64,000 bases of DNA from Mycolicibacterium baixiangningiae. GTDB taxonomy: Bacteria > Actinomycetota > Actinomycetes > Mycobacteriales > Mycobacteriaceae. The translations under genes were made by a program, and so were the position numbers. Location: NCBI RefSeq assembly GCF_016313185.1, contig NZ_CP066218.1:558001-622000 (forward strand), given 5' to 3'. Below, piece by piece: positions 51,969 to 64,000 of the stretch (position 1 is the first letter of the stretch; each line of letters starts with the position of its first letter). The notes beneath the pieces were generated by a model. That model saw nothing but the letters and a program-made list of their open reading frames with translations, was not told where the DNA came from and did no database searches.

Positions 51969-52661
51969 ATGGCGGGGCAGATGGGGCAGGTGGATCGACG
52001 GCCGCTCTACCAGCAGGTCGGAGACCGTCTCCGGGAGTTCATCGACACAAGCGGCATGCAGCCCGGCGACAAGTTGTCCAATGTGCGTGATCTGGCAGCT
52101 GAGCTGCAGGTGGGTAGATCGTCGATCCGCGAGGCCATCACCGCCCTGCGCGCCCAGGGCATCGTTGAGGTCAGGCACGGGGATGGCATCTACCTGCTGC
52201 AGCGACCCGAGGACGTCATTTCGTCGTTGGCGACTGAACTCGTGGACACTCACGTCGATCACCCGTACATCTGGGAAACGAGGCAGGCGCTGGAGGCGCA
52301 ATGCGCGCGCTTGGCCGCCATGCACGCCACCGCCGAAGACCTGAGCGAGATGGATGCAGCGCTCGAGCAGATGAGTGATGAGATCGATGCCGGGCTCCCC
52401 GGCCTCGGCGGCGACCGTCGATTCCACCTCAGCGTCGCGACTGCGGCGCACAACCCGCTCCTGATCAAGCTGCTGAAAGGGCTGGGCCGGGCACTTGATC
52501 GCACCTCGGAGTCCTCACTGACACGTCCGGGTCAGCCGGCGCGTTCGCTCGCAGAACATCGCGGCATCGTCGAGGCCATTCGTTCCCGCGACCCTGCGGC
52601 GGCGGCCGACGAGATGCTGGCGCACCTGGTCAACACCACGGACGAACTCATCCGCCGGTAA
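51969..52661 (+). CDS. GntR-family (FadR subfamily) transcriptional regulator
   Basis: 230 residues. The winged helix (YQQVGDRLREFIDTSGMQPG, LSNVRDLAAELQVGRSSIRE, GIVEVRHGDGIYLL) is joined to an all-helical FCD effector domain (ETRQALEAQCARLAA, FHLSVATAAHNPLLIKLL, LAEHRGIVEAIRSRDP), whose His/Asp pattern is typical of the carboxylate/metal site. GGAG precedes the ATG at 51969. It sits just upstream of the glutamine-synthetase-like operon, with palindromic sites between. Confidence 0.92.
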   Translation: MAGQMGQVDRRPLYQQVGDRLREFIDTSGMQPGDKLSNVRDLAAELQVGRSSIREAITALRAQGIVEVRHGDGIYLLQRPEDVISSLATELVDTHVDHPYIWETRQALEAQCARLAAMHATAEDLSEMDAALEQMSDEIDAGLPGLGGDRRFHLSVATAAHNPLLIKLLKGLGRALDRTSESSLTRPGQPARSLAEHRGIVEAIRSRDPAAAADEMLAHLVNTTDELIRR

Positions 52662-52692
52662 CCGCGGGGGGATGCGCCCGCGGCAGTGATGC

Positions 52693-52763
52693 GGTGATCA
52701 GATCACCTGCACAATTCAGCCGATGGCCTTAAGGTGATCGAGAGATCAGACCACCTGATCACC
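52693..52763 (+). promoter_or_regulatory. GGTGATC operator set for the GS-like/nitrilase operon
   Basis: GGTGATC-A-GATCACC (52693–52707) is a perfect 7-1-7 palindrome. The same half-sites recur as GGTGATC (52733–52739) and GATCACC (52757–52763), flanking the start-site region just before AAAGGAGG (52764–52771). The spacing and symmetry suit the adjacent GntR protein. Confidence 0.7.
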
Positions 52764-52775
52764 AAAGGAGGGCGT

Positions 52776-54209
52776 ATGGGATCGTCATTCATCGCTGGCA
52801 ACGGTTTGTGGTCGCAGCGGCAGGAGGAGGCCGGCGCCAAGCTGGTATCCCGGATCCAGGAACTGGAGCTGCGACAGGTCCGCATCAGCTGGGGAGATCA
52901 ACACGGAATTCTGCGAGGCAAGACGCTGGAGATCGGCGCCTTCATGTCGGCGTTGTCGGATGGCAAGGATTTTCAGACCGCCACGCTGATCTTCGACACG
53001 ACGAACAATCCGGCGGTACCGCCGTTCGAGGCCCACGGGTTCGGAGACGACCGGCTCACGGGACTCCCCGACGGCGTTCTCGTGCCCGACCCGACCACGT
53101 TCCGGGTGCTGCCATGGGCCGACAAAACGGGATGGGTCCTGGCCGAGATGTACTACCGAAATGGTGAGCGGGTGCCCTTCGACACCCGCGGGGTGCTCCA
53201 GCAGCAGTTGGCAAAGCTGGACGACGAGGGCTACACCTACACCACGGGCGCCGAACTCGAGTTCTACATCACCCGGCTCGTCGATCCCAAGCTGAGCTTC
53301 GCCGACTCGGGATGGCCACCCGCGGCACCCACAGTCACCGCCCTGTCTCACGGTTACCAATACCTCACCGAGAACCGCGGAGATGAGGCCGACGCCATCC
53401 TCAGCGTGCTACGCGACAACATCGTCGCCCTCGGACTGCCGTTGGCCACCGTGGAAGACGAGTGGGGCCCCGGGCAGGTCGAGCTGTCCTTCGACCCGCT
53501 ACCCGGCATCGAGACGGCCGACAACGTTCTGCTCATCCGAAGTGCCGTCAAGCAGATCTGCCGGAGACACGGGTATCACGCCACGTTCATGTCCCGCCCG
53601 GCATTTCCGAACATCGTCTCCAGCGGATGGCACCTGCACCAGTCGCTCGGTACCGCGGACAAGGCGAACATCTTCCCCGGCGAGAACGGCAACCTGCTCT
53701 CGGACACCGCTGTGCATTTCATGGGCGGGCTGCTCGAACACGCCCGCGCGAGTTCCGTGCTGACCACTCCGACGATCAACGGATACAAGCGCTACATCGC
53801 CAATTCCTTTGCGCCCGATCGGATCGCTTGGGCCGAGGAGAACCGTGGAGCGATGATCCGCATCTCCGGCGCTCGCGGTGACGGCTCCACGCACCTGGAG
53901 AACCGGATCGGTGACCCCGCGGCCAATCCCTACCTGTATCTGGCCTCGCAGCTCATCAGCGGTCGCGACGGCATCGCCCGCCAACTGGACCCGGGACCGT
54001 CGGCCGATGAGGCGTACACGGCGGACGTACCGCTGATCCCGGCGACGCTCGAGGACGCTGTCCGCCACTTCGAAGGCAGCGACCTGATGAGGCGAGAACT
54101 CGGTGACGCCGTCGTCAACTACGTGACCACGCTGAAGAAGAAGGAGATCTCGCGCTTCAACGCGACGGTCACGGACTGGGAACAGCGCGAATATTTCGAG
54201 GTCTTCTGA
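52776..54209 (+). CDS. Glutamine-synthetase-family gamma-glutamyl ligase
   Basis: 477 residues of the GS fold that ligates glutamate to ammonia or an amine using ATP. TTGAELEFYI and EDEWGPGQVELSF provide the metal-binding Glu residues, SGWHLHQSLG the catalytic His region, and NSFAPDRIAWAEENRGAMIR and HLENRIGDPAANPYLYLA the nucleotide and glutamate sites. No adenylylation-type Tyr loop is evident. Members next to catabolic genes (PuuA, IpuC, TdnQ types) glutamylate amines. AAAGGAGG lies 4 nt before the ATG. Followed after 40 nt by a nitrilase, so the pathway may handle a nitrile-bearing or amine compound. Confidence 0.88.
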   Translation: MGSSFIAGNGLWSQRQEEAGAKLVSRIQELELRQVRISWGDQHGILRGKTLEIGAFMSALSDGKDFQTATLIFDTTNNPAVPPFEAHGFGDDRLTGLPDGVLVPDPTTFRVLPWADKTGWVLAEMYYRNGERVPFDTRGVLQQQLAKLDDEGYTYTTGAELEFYITRLVDPKLSFADSGWPPAAPTVTALSHGYQYLTENRGDEADAILSVLRDNIVALGLPLATVEDEWGPGQVELSFDPLPGIETADNVLLIRSAVKQICRRHGYHATFMSRPAFPNIVSSGWHLHQSLGTADKANIFPGENGNLLSDTAVHFMGGLLEHARASSVLTTPTINGYKRYIANSFAPDRIAWAEENRGAMIRISGARGDGSTHLENRIGDPAANPYLYLASQLISGRDGIARQLDPGPSADEAYTADVPLIPATLEDAVRHFEGSDLMRRELGDAVVNYVTTLKKKEISRFNATVTDWEQREYFEVF

Positions 54210-54249
54210 CGCGGACCCGTCCTCAACCGATCCCGAAAGTCGAAACCAT

Positions 54250-55275
54250 ATGTCTATGAAAGTCATTGCCGAGCACCGTGAACAACCGACCGTATCCAAT
54301 CTGCTCACGGTGGCGGTCGCCCAACTCGGCGGGCGCTGGCTAAACACGCAGGCGCGGCTGGCGCAGCTCGTCGAGGCTGCCCAGCTCGCCGTTGCGTCGG
54401 GCGCCACGCTGATCGCGTTCCCGGAGACGTATCTGTCCGGATATCCGTTCTGGCCCTCACGCACCGACGGCGCGCTGTTCGACCACTCCGACCAGAAGTC
54501 CTGCTACGCCTACTATCTCGACGCCGCCATCGAGGTCGACGGACCCGAGCAACGGGAGATGGAGAGCGTCTCCGCCGACCTGAATATCACCATGATCGTC
54601 GGAGTCACCGAACGCGGGCGCGGGCTGGGGCGAGGGACGGTGTGGTGCACGCTGCTCACCATCGACCCCCAACGTGGGCTGGTGGGACATCATCGAAAAC
54701 TGGTGCCCACCTACGACGAACGTCTTGTGTGGGGTCAAGGCGACGGTGCGGGTCTGGTGACCCATCACATCGGTTCTGCGACGGTTGGAAGCTTGAACTG
54801 CTGGGAAAACTGGATGCCGCAAGCGCGCACGGCGTTATATGCCCAGGGCGAGACCGTCCATATCGGTGTCTGGCCGGGATCGAGCACGTTGACCGGTGAC
54901 ATCACCCGCTTCGTGGCCGCAGAGGGCCGGGTGTACGGAGTCGCCGCTTCGGGGTTGATCACCGCCGATTCCATTCCCGGCGACTTTCCGCTGGCGGACC
55001 GGCTTCGTGCGGCGTCTGACGCTGTCGTCTTCGACGGTGGCAGCGCGGTTGCGGGGCCGGACGGACGCTGGCTGATCCCACCCGTCATCGGCGAGGAAGG
55101 TGTGATCGTCGCCGACCTCGATCTCGATTGCGTCTCCCGGGAGCGCCTCAACTTCGACCCGACCGGCCACTACACGCGCCCGGATGTGTTTCGAACGGTC
55201 GTCGATCGAACCCGCCACGAGGCAGTGCAATTCACCGACCAGCCGTTCGGCCAAGAGTTCCGGGTAGGCCCATGA
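54250..55275 (+). CDS. Nitrilase (C-N hydrolase superfamily)
   Basis: 341 residues. The catalytic triad is Glu in LIAFPETYLSGYPFW, Lys in GHHRKLVPTYDERLVWGQGD, and Cys in GSLNCWENWMPQARTALYAQ. CWENWMP is the signature of true nitrilases, which hydrolyse R-CN to the acid and ammonia, as against amidases. The C-terminus has GHYTRPDVF, also typical of nitrilases. In an operon with the GS-like ligase, which could capture released ammonia or an amine. Confidence 0.93.
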   Translation: MSMKVIAEHREQPTVSNLLTVAVAQLGGRWLNTQARLAQLVEAAQLAVASGATLIAFPETYLSGYPFWPSRTDGALFDHSDQKSCYAYYLDAAIEVDGPEQREMESVSADLNITMIVGVTERGRGLGRGTVWCTLLTIDPQRGLVGHHRKLVPTYDERLVWGQGDGAGLVTHHIGSATVGSLNCWENWMPQARTALYAQGETVHIGVWPGSSTLTGDITRFVAAEGRVYGVAASGLITADSIPGDFPLADRLRAASDAVVFDGGSAVAGPDGRWLIPPVIGEEGVIVADLDLDCVSRERLNFDPTGHYTRPDVFRTVVDRTRHEAVQFTDQPFGQEFRVGP

Positions 55276-55324
55276 TCTGCCCCGCCGAGTCACCGTCAGC
55301 CCACCAACGAAGAGGAGCAACGAC

Positions 55325-55831
55325 ATGTCCGCACGTATCGCCAGCACGGTGAGCATCGGCCTGCTGGCCGGCCTGTCGTGCCTGCTCACCGGCTTCGCCG
55401 TTGAAGTGCCCATCTGGGCGTTGTTCATCGCGTGGGCGGCATTCTTCGCCGCAGGCGGTGGACTCGCCGGCGCAAAACGTAGCCTGCTGATGAACGTCAT
55501 CGGGGTGGCGAGTGCGTCGGCGACTGTGCTGGCGATCGGCGCGCTCGGCGGCAGCACGTGGGCCGTCGCGGGATGTGTGGTCGTCGGGGCCGGCGTGCTG
55601 GTGCTCGTCACCAATGGCGGGCTGTTGAGCTTCACTCCCGCGGGCTTCTTCGGCTTCGCTTCGCTGGTCGGCACTATCGATGCCACGGGCTCGGCGATCG
55701 CCGATCCGGTCACCATGTCGCACCCCGTCGTCCTCGTTGTGGGAGCGATCCTGCTGGGCACGGCATTCGGCATCGTCTCCGAGTGGCTGGGGACCTCACT
55801 GACCAGCAAGGAGGTCGCGCCAGCCGCGTAA
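55325..55831 (+). CDS. DUF1097-family membrane protein
   Basis: 168 residues with about five to six membrane segments and almost no soluble part: STVSIGLLAGLSCLLTGFAV, PIWALFIAWAAFFAAGG and GGLLSFTPAGFFGFASLVG are recognisable. The family is a putative inner-membrane transporter or channel with no assigned substrate. It lies 49 nt after the nitrilase and is convergent with the LLM gene. Uptake of the operon's substrate is a fair guess only. Confidence 0.75.
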   Translation: MSARIASTVSIGLLAGLSCLLTGFAVEVPIWALFIAWAAFFAAGGGLAGAKRSLLMNVIGVASASATVLAIGALGGSTWAVAGCVVVGAGVLVLVTNGGLLSFTPAGFFGFASLVGTIDATGSAIADPVTMSHPVVLVVGAILLGTAFGIVSEWLGTSLTSKEVAPAA

Positions 55832-55847
55832 CGCCGCACCCGCTGGG

Positions 55848-56777
55848 TCAGCGCAGCTGCGGCAGCACCTGTGCGGCCACCAACGCCAGATGGTCGAGGT
55901 CGGACATGTCGAGCATCTGCAGGTACACCCGTTCCACACCGGCCTCGACGAACGGTCCCAGCTTGTCGACGATCTCCGCAGGCGTCCCGACCATCGGTGA
56001 ATTGCTGCGCAGTTCGTCGACCTCGCGGCCGATCGCGTTCGCGCGGCGGGCGATCTCGGCGTCGTCGGCACCGGCGCACAGCACGAATGCCGCGGAGTAC
56101 ACCATCGAATCCGGCTCGCGCCCGGCGTCGGTGACCGCCGCCCTGACCCGCTCGAATTGAGTGGTCAGGGTGTCCAGCGGGACGAACGGCACGTTGAACT
56201 CGCCCGCGTACTTCGCCGCCAGCGCCGGGGTGCGCTTGGCGCCCTGCCCGCCGATGATGATCGGCGGCACGGCCTGCACGGGTTTGGGCAGACCGGGGGA
56301 GTCGACGACGGTGTAGTGGGAGCCGCTGTAGTCGAACGTCTCGCCGACGGGGGTGGCCCACATCCCGGTGAGGATGTCGAGTTGCTCGGTCAACCGGTCG
56401 AACCGTTCGCCCAGCGGCGGGAACGGGATCGCGTACGCCTTGTGTTCGGCTTCGAACCAGCCTGCGCCCAAACCCAATTCGACGCGTCCGCCGCTCATCT
56501 CGTCGACCTGGGCGACCGCGATCGCCAACGGGCCGGGATAGCGGAACGTGGCTGAGGTGACCATGGTGCCCAGCCGGATGACCGAGGTCTCCCGGGCGAT
56601 GCCGGCGAGCGTCACCCACGAATCGGTCGGCCCCGGCAGCCCGTCTCCGCTCATCGCCAGGTAGTGGTCGGAGCGGAAGAACGCGGAGTAGCCCAATTGT
56701 TCGGCGGCGCGGGCCACGGCGAGCTGATCGGCGTAGCTGGCACCCTGCTGCGGTTCGACGAAGACACGGAAATCCAC
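55848..56777 (-). CDS. LLM-class F420-dependent oxidoreductase
   Basis: 309-residue TIM-barrel flavin-type oxidoreductase, in mycobacteria usually using coenzyme F420. DFRVFVEPQQGASYADQLAV begins the barrel; FRSDHYLAMSGDGLPGPTDS, RLGTMVTSATFRYPGPLAI, GRVELGLGAGWFEAEHKAYA and PPIIIGGQGAKRTPALAAKY are the usual cofactor-phosphate strands. The GTG at 56777 fits the family N-terminus; upstream extension overlaps the next gene. Substrate unknown. Confidence 0.9.
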   Translation of the reverse strand: MDFRVFVEPQQGASYADQLAVARAAEQLGYSAFFRSDHYLAMSGDGLPGPTDSWVTLAGIARETSVIRLGTMVTSATFRYPGPLAIAVAQVDEMSGGRVELGLGAGWFEAEHKAYAIPFPPLGERFDRLTEQLDILTGMWATPVGETFDYSGSHYTVVDSPGLPKPVQAVPPIIIGGQGAKRTPALAAKYAGEFNVPFVPLDTLTTQFERVRAAVTDAGREPDSMVYSAAFVLCAGADDAEIARRANAIGREVDELRSNSPMVGTPAEIVDKLGPFVEAGVERVYLQMLDMSDLDHLALVAAQVLPQLR

Positions 56778-56787
56778 GGCGGCCAAC

Positions 56788-57404
56788 CTACAGGCCCTTG
56801 GGTGCGTCGCGCAGCGCCTGGACGGCGGCGGGATCACCCTCGAAGTCGACGCGTGCCTCGCGGCCGACCGCGAACAGCAGCAGTTCCTCCGGTCGTCCGG
56901 TGACGGTGACCGGGTCACCCTTGCCCGCGGTCACCAGGGTCTTGCCCTCCGGCGTGCGCAACGCCGTCCGCGCCGGAGCCTTGGCCAGCGTGAGCCGCGA
57001 CATCAGCGACAGCGTCCGGGTCAGACCCTTGACCGTCGCGTCGTCGAGGGTGCGGGGCTCCCAGCCCGGCTGCGCCCGGCGCACGTCTTCGCAGTGGATG
57101 AACATCTCGGCGAGGTTGGCCACCGGGTCGAGGAGTTTGAACGGTGAAAACCGTGGTGGACCGGAGGCGATCTTGTCGAGCATCGCGTTCCAGTCGGTCG
57201 CCTCGGCCGCCCGGTCCTGCACCTTGGCGGTGTACTTGGCGAGCGCGGGAACCATGATGCCCGCCGTCGCGTCCGGTCGGTACTCACGGATGTAGAGGTG
57301 GGCGGCGAGATCTCGCGTCTTCCACCCTTCGCACAGGGTGGGCGCGTCGGGTCCTTGGGCCCGCATGGCGTCGACGACTGCGGCGCGTTCCCGCTGAGCG
57401 GCGG

Positions 57405-57408
<4 letters not shown>
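56788..57408 (-). CDS. TIGR03085-type MPI/DinB-fold protein
   Basis: 206 residues. RERAAVVDAMRAQGPDAPTL, CEGWKTRDLAAHLYIREYRP and MFIHCEDVRRAQPGW match the actinobacterial TIGR03085 family, a mycothiol-type metal-binding four-helix bundle with His residues in AAHLYIRE and IHCEDVRR. The enzymatic role is unknown. The start overlaps the GH15 stop by 4 nt (ATGA), and the next gene starts 10 nt after its stop. Confidence 0.85.
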
Positions 57409-59220
<1,812 letters not shown>

Positions 59221-59228
<8 letters not shown>

Positions 59229-60630
59229 CCGGGAGCCGCCAGCCGGGCGCAGCCGGGAGCGCCAGCGCTTCGTCCGGACCCCACGAGCCGCGGGCGTACG
59301 GGCGCGCCAGCGGCGGCGAGTCGAGCACCGGTTGGCACACCTGCCAGAGCCGGTCCACCTCGTCGGCCCGGGTGAACAGCGTCTGGTCGCCGCGCATCAC
59401 GTCGAGCAGCAGCCGCTCATAGGCCTCCAACGGCGTGTCGTCGGAGTCCTCGTCCGCCAGACTCAGATACAGATCGAGCGGCATCAGCGAGATATCGGGT
59501 CCGGGCCGTTTGACCAGCATCTTGACCTGGAACTCGGGGGAGTCGGTGAGTTCCAGGACGAGCTGGTTGGGGCCGAAGTCCTCGGCGCCGAACCGCGCCA
59601 TCGGCGGGCTGCGGAACGTCAGCGTGACGGTGCGGCGGGTAGCGCCCAGTGCCTTGCCGGTGCGCAGGTAGAACGGCACACCCTGCCACCGCTCGGTGTC
59701 GACGAACGCCTCAAGCGCGACGTAGGTCTCGACGGCCGAATCGTCGTCGACCCCGTCCTCGTCGCGGTAGCCGTCGTACTGACCGAACACCACCCGGTCG
59801 GGGTCCAGCGGACGCATCGCCTCGAAGACCTTGGCCTTCTCGTTGCGCAGGGATACCGCGTCGAGGTGGACGGGCGGTTCCATCGCGACGAAACCCAGCA
59901 CCTGGCACAGATGGGTCGAGATCATGTCGCGGAAACAGCCCGTCGACTCATAGAAGCCGCCGCGGCCTTCGATCGTGAGTTCCTCCGGCACGTCGATCTG
60001 CACCGACTCCACGTGGTCGCGGTGCCACGCCGGTTCGATCAGGCCGTTGGCGAAGCGCAGGGCCAGGATGTTCTGCACCGCTTCCTTCCCGATGAAGTGG
60101 TCGATGCGATACACCTGGTCTTCGCTGACGACGTCCTTGAGCGCCGCGTCCAGTTCGCGCGCCGAGTCCAGGTCGGTGCCGAACGGCTTCTCCACCACCA
60201 GACGGGCGCCCTCGGTGAGCCGCTCACGGCCGAGCATCGAGATCATCGGCTGCATCGCCTTCGGCGGGACAGACAGGTAGATCAGGGTCTGGGCGTCGTC
60301 GCCGAGTTGTTTCTGCGCGGCGCGGACGGCCTCGGCGAGCTCACTGCCGTCGTCACCGTCGGAGACGTGGAAGGACAAGCGGCCCAACAGGTCTGATAGC
60401 ACATCGTCGTCGATGTCGTCCACCGAGTCGCGCAGGTCGGCGCCGACGGAGTCGCGGAATTCGTCCTCGCTTCCCGGTGAATGCCGCCCCGACCCGATGA
60501 TCGCGTAATCGGTGGGCAGACGGTCCGCGGCGGCCAGTCGGTAGAGCCCGGGGAAGAGCTTGCGCTTCGCCAGATCGCCGGTCGCGCCGAAGAGCACGAA
60601 AATGTGTGGCGCAGGGCGCTGTTCGCTCAT
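59221..60630 (-). CDS. zwf: Glucose-6-phosphate 1-dehydrogenase
   Basis: 469 residues; NADP-linked first step of the pentose phosphate pathway. [20 protein letters not shown] is the coenzyme site, [13 protein letters not shown] the second block, [20 protein letters not shown] the substrate and catalytic His region, and [20 protein letters not shown] the C-terminal block. The ATG at 60630 begins [11 protein letters not shown]; the open frame upstream to 61281 is antisense-type noise over the lipoprotein gene. Overlaps the GH15 start by 8 nt. Confidence 0.95.
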
Positions 60631-60683
60631 GGGGCCAACATTCCCAGGGAGCGCCGGGGTTGAAACCCGGTATGACGCAGAAG

Positions 60684-61229
60684 TCAGAAAGTCTGTACCC
60701 GCTCGACGGCGACGAACATCCCCCGGTGGGTGCGGTCGTTGCTGAACCGGGTGCCGTCGCTGCTGGCGTCGATGGTCCAGCCCACCGCCGAATAGCGGCG
60801 GTAGTCCAGGGTGACGGCCGGGATGTCGCCGAGGTTGCCGAGCACCCACTCGACCTGCCCGTCCGCGGACAGGCGCACACCGCTGGCGGGTAGGCCGTCG
60901 ACCTCGGGGGCGTCGGTGAACTGCGATTCGCAGCCGACCTCCTCGGCTGAGACCTGGCAGCGCGTCTTGCCCGACTTGGTCTGGATGAACACGTAACCGT
61001 TCTGCGGCGCGAGGACCTCCGCGGCCTGTGGGGGCGCACTGGGCGGGGCCGGGGTGAGGGTGCGTGGCGGCGGTGTGGCGGTCGGCGTGCGGGACGGCCG
61101 AGCAGTCGGCACGGAGGGTTCGGTCGGCGAGTCGGGGCTCCGCACGGCGGTCCCTGAGGTGTCGTCCTGGCACCCGGCCAGCAGTGCGGCCACGGCAAGC
61201 GCACATCCCCCGGCCAGGCGCAGCGTCAC
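60684..61229 (-). CDS. lpqJ: Lipoprotein (LpqJ-like)
   Basis: 181 residues. The signal peptide [18 protein letters not shown] ends in the lipobox LLAGC. A Pro/Thr-rich spacer of about 45 residues leads to a globular domain ([20 protein letters not shown]) with Cys pairs in [16 protein letters not shown]. Mature protein is expected on the outer face of the membrane. Its position between the ini genes and dnaK matches Rv0344c lpqJ, though several genes intervene here. Function unknown. Confidence 0.75.
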   Translation of the reverse strand: MTLRLAGGCALAVAALLAGCQDDTSGTAVRSPDSPTEPSVPTARPSRTPTATPPPRTLTPAPPSAPPQAAEVLAPQNGYVFIQTKSGKTRCQVSAEEVGCESQFTDAPEVDGLPASGVRLSADGQVEWVLGNLGDIPAVTLDYRRYSAVGWTIDASSDGTRFSNDRTHRGMFVAVERVQTF

Positions 61230-61395
61230 ACGTCAACCCTACGACGGGTGTGGCGGAAGTGGCCGCTGTGACGCGCGCCAAGTAATGGCGCTGCGGCCGG
61301 TTGCAATCGGGGCAACGGGCTACCCCGATGTGGCAGGGCGGGACAGATCAGTCGGGAACAAAGTCGGGGGGCGACCCGTTGAGCCTTTCGGAGAA

Positions 61396-61471
61396 GTTGA
61401 GTGGAGAGCACTCAAGTCTGAGTTGACAGCCGGGCGTCCGGCAGAGCAGTCTTGAGTCAGGTCCGCTCAGA
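61396..61471 (+). promoter_or_regulatory. HspR (HAIR) operators of the dnaK operon
   Basis: GTTGAGT-N7-ACTCAAG (61396–61416) matches the HAIR consensus CTTGAGT-N7-ACTCAAG with one mismatch. CTTGAGT-N7-GCTCAGA (61451–61471) is a weaker second copy, 55 bp downstream. TTGACA (61423–61428) between them is a plausible -35, so HspR binding at both sites would cover the promoter. Confidence 0.85.
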
Positions 61472-61510
61472 CCCCAAGAACGTAGTAGTGGCAACAAGGA
61501 GGACATGAAC

Positions 61511-63366
<1,856 letters not shown>

Positions 63367-63370
<4 letters not shown>

Positions 63371-64000
63371 CCGGACCCTTCAACGGCGACAATGAGCCGC
63401 AAGAGCCGGTGACCGTCACCGACAAACGGCGCATCGACCCGGTGACCGGCGAGGTACGTGACCCGGGTACGGCGTCGGCCCCTGGAGCCGCTCAGGCGGG
63501 GACATCCAGCCCCAGCGGGCCGGCGCCGGACCCGGCGCCGGCCGAGCCTGAGCCGGCGGCCGACACCGACGAGGTCGCCGAGCTCAAGGGCACCCTGCAG
63601 CGGGTGAAGGCGGAGTACGACAACTACCGCAAGCGCACGCTGCGCGACCAGCAGATGATCGCCGACCGCGCCAAGGTGGCGGTGGTGAGCCAGTTGCTGG
63701 GAGTGCTCGACGATCTCGACCGCGCCCGCAGCCACGGTGACCTGGAGTCCGGGCCGCTGAGGTCGGTGGCCGACAAGTTGGCCGGGTCGCTCGAGCAACT
63801 CGGGTTGACGGCTTTCGGCGCGGAGGGTGACCCCTTCGATCCCGCCCTGCACGAGGCTGTCCAGCACGAGGGCGACGGCAGCAATCCCGTCGTCGGCACC
63901 GTGATGCGACGCGGCTACCGCGTCGGCGAGCAGGTGGTACGCCATGCACTCGTCGGCGTCGTCGACGCCGTTCCTTCCGGAGCGGGTGAGGACGACACGG
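63367..64000 (+). CDS. grpE: Nucleotide-exchange factor GrpE, 3'-truncated
   Basis: About 211 codons, open to the right edge. The GTG at 63367 overlaps the dnaK TGA (GTGA). An acidic, Pro/Ala-rich leader of about 75 residues precedes the long helix [34 protein letters not shown] and [20 protein letters not shown] follow, then [20 protein letters not shown], which is the GrpE signature. It releases ADP from DnaK. Only the extreme C-terminal tail should be missing. Confidence 0.95.

Noticed and set aside
60631..61281. N-terminal extension of zwf by about 217 residues
   Set aside because: It lies in antisense-like frame over the lipoprotein gene; the conserved G6PDH N-terminus begins at the ATG at 60630.

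Overview
The window is GC-rich actinobacterial DNA and almost certainly comes from a Mycobacterium/Mycolicibacterium chromosome. From about 21.8 kb to the right edge the gene content and order follow the M. tuberculosis dcd–rmlA–aspC–etfD–iniR–iniB–iniA–iniC–lpqJ–dnaK–grpE stretch. GTG starts, ATGA/TGATG overlaps, a HAIR-type HspR operator in front of dnaK and F420/mycothiol-type enzymes fit the same assignment. This attribution is from remembered protein sequences, not from a search.

Region 1 (1–21.2 kb) looks accessory and catabolic. It starts with a truncated amino-acid permease. An EamA transporter and a thiolase then run divergently from a beta-oxidation-like operon: two SDRs, a second thiolase, an acyl-CoA dehydrogenase, two enoyl-CoA hydratases and an AcuI-type reductase. 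The two arms share one operator motif. Next come a SurE-like protein with changed metal ligands, an APC permease, a wrecked NDMA-type alcohol dehydrogenase, two tandem phytanoyl-CoA-dioxygenase-like enzymes, a second APC permease, a copper amine oxidase and a TetR regulator. The second half reads as an uptake-and-oxidation module for an unknown amine. A tRNA-Gly(CCC), with its 3' end pointing at this region, marks the border with the conserved backbone.

Region 2 (21.9–41.4 kb) holds dcd, an actin/Hsp70-like membrane protein, a tightly coupled DUF1330/P450/MPI-fold/NTF2-like/rmlA run, a PaoABC-type molybdenum aldehyde oxidase behind a YibE/F membrane protein, a VOC/PadR divergent pair, aspC, etfD (the membrane dehydrogenase that accepts electrons from ETF in beta-oxidation, here with a long basic-repeat tail) and the STAND/LuxR regulator iniR.

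Region 3 (41.4–51.9 kb) is the cell-envelope-stress ini locus: two proteins sharing an IniB-type N-terminus, and the dynamin-like GTPases IniA and IniC. The locus is flanked by two Hsp70-like ATPase-domain proteins with a single membrane anchor and Pro/Thr-rich tails. Two small proteins carrying only an anchor and tail follow. This is the most interesting assembly in the window.

Region 4 (51.9–64 kb) has a GntR-controlled glutamine-synthetase-like/nitrilase/DUF1097 operon, then an lpqJ–zwf–GH15 trehalase–MPI-fold–LLM oxidoreductase run on the minus strand, and finally dnaK and the start of grpE.
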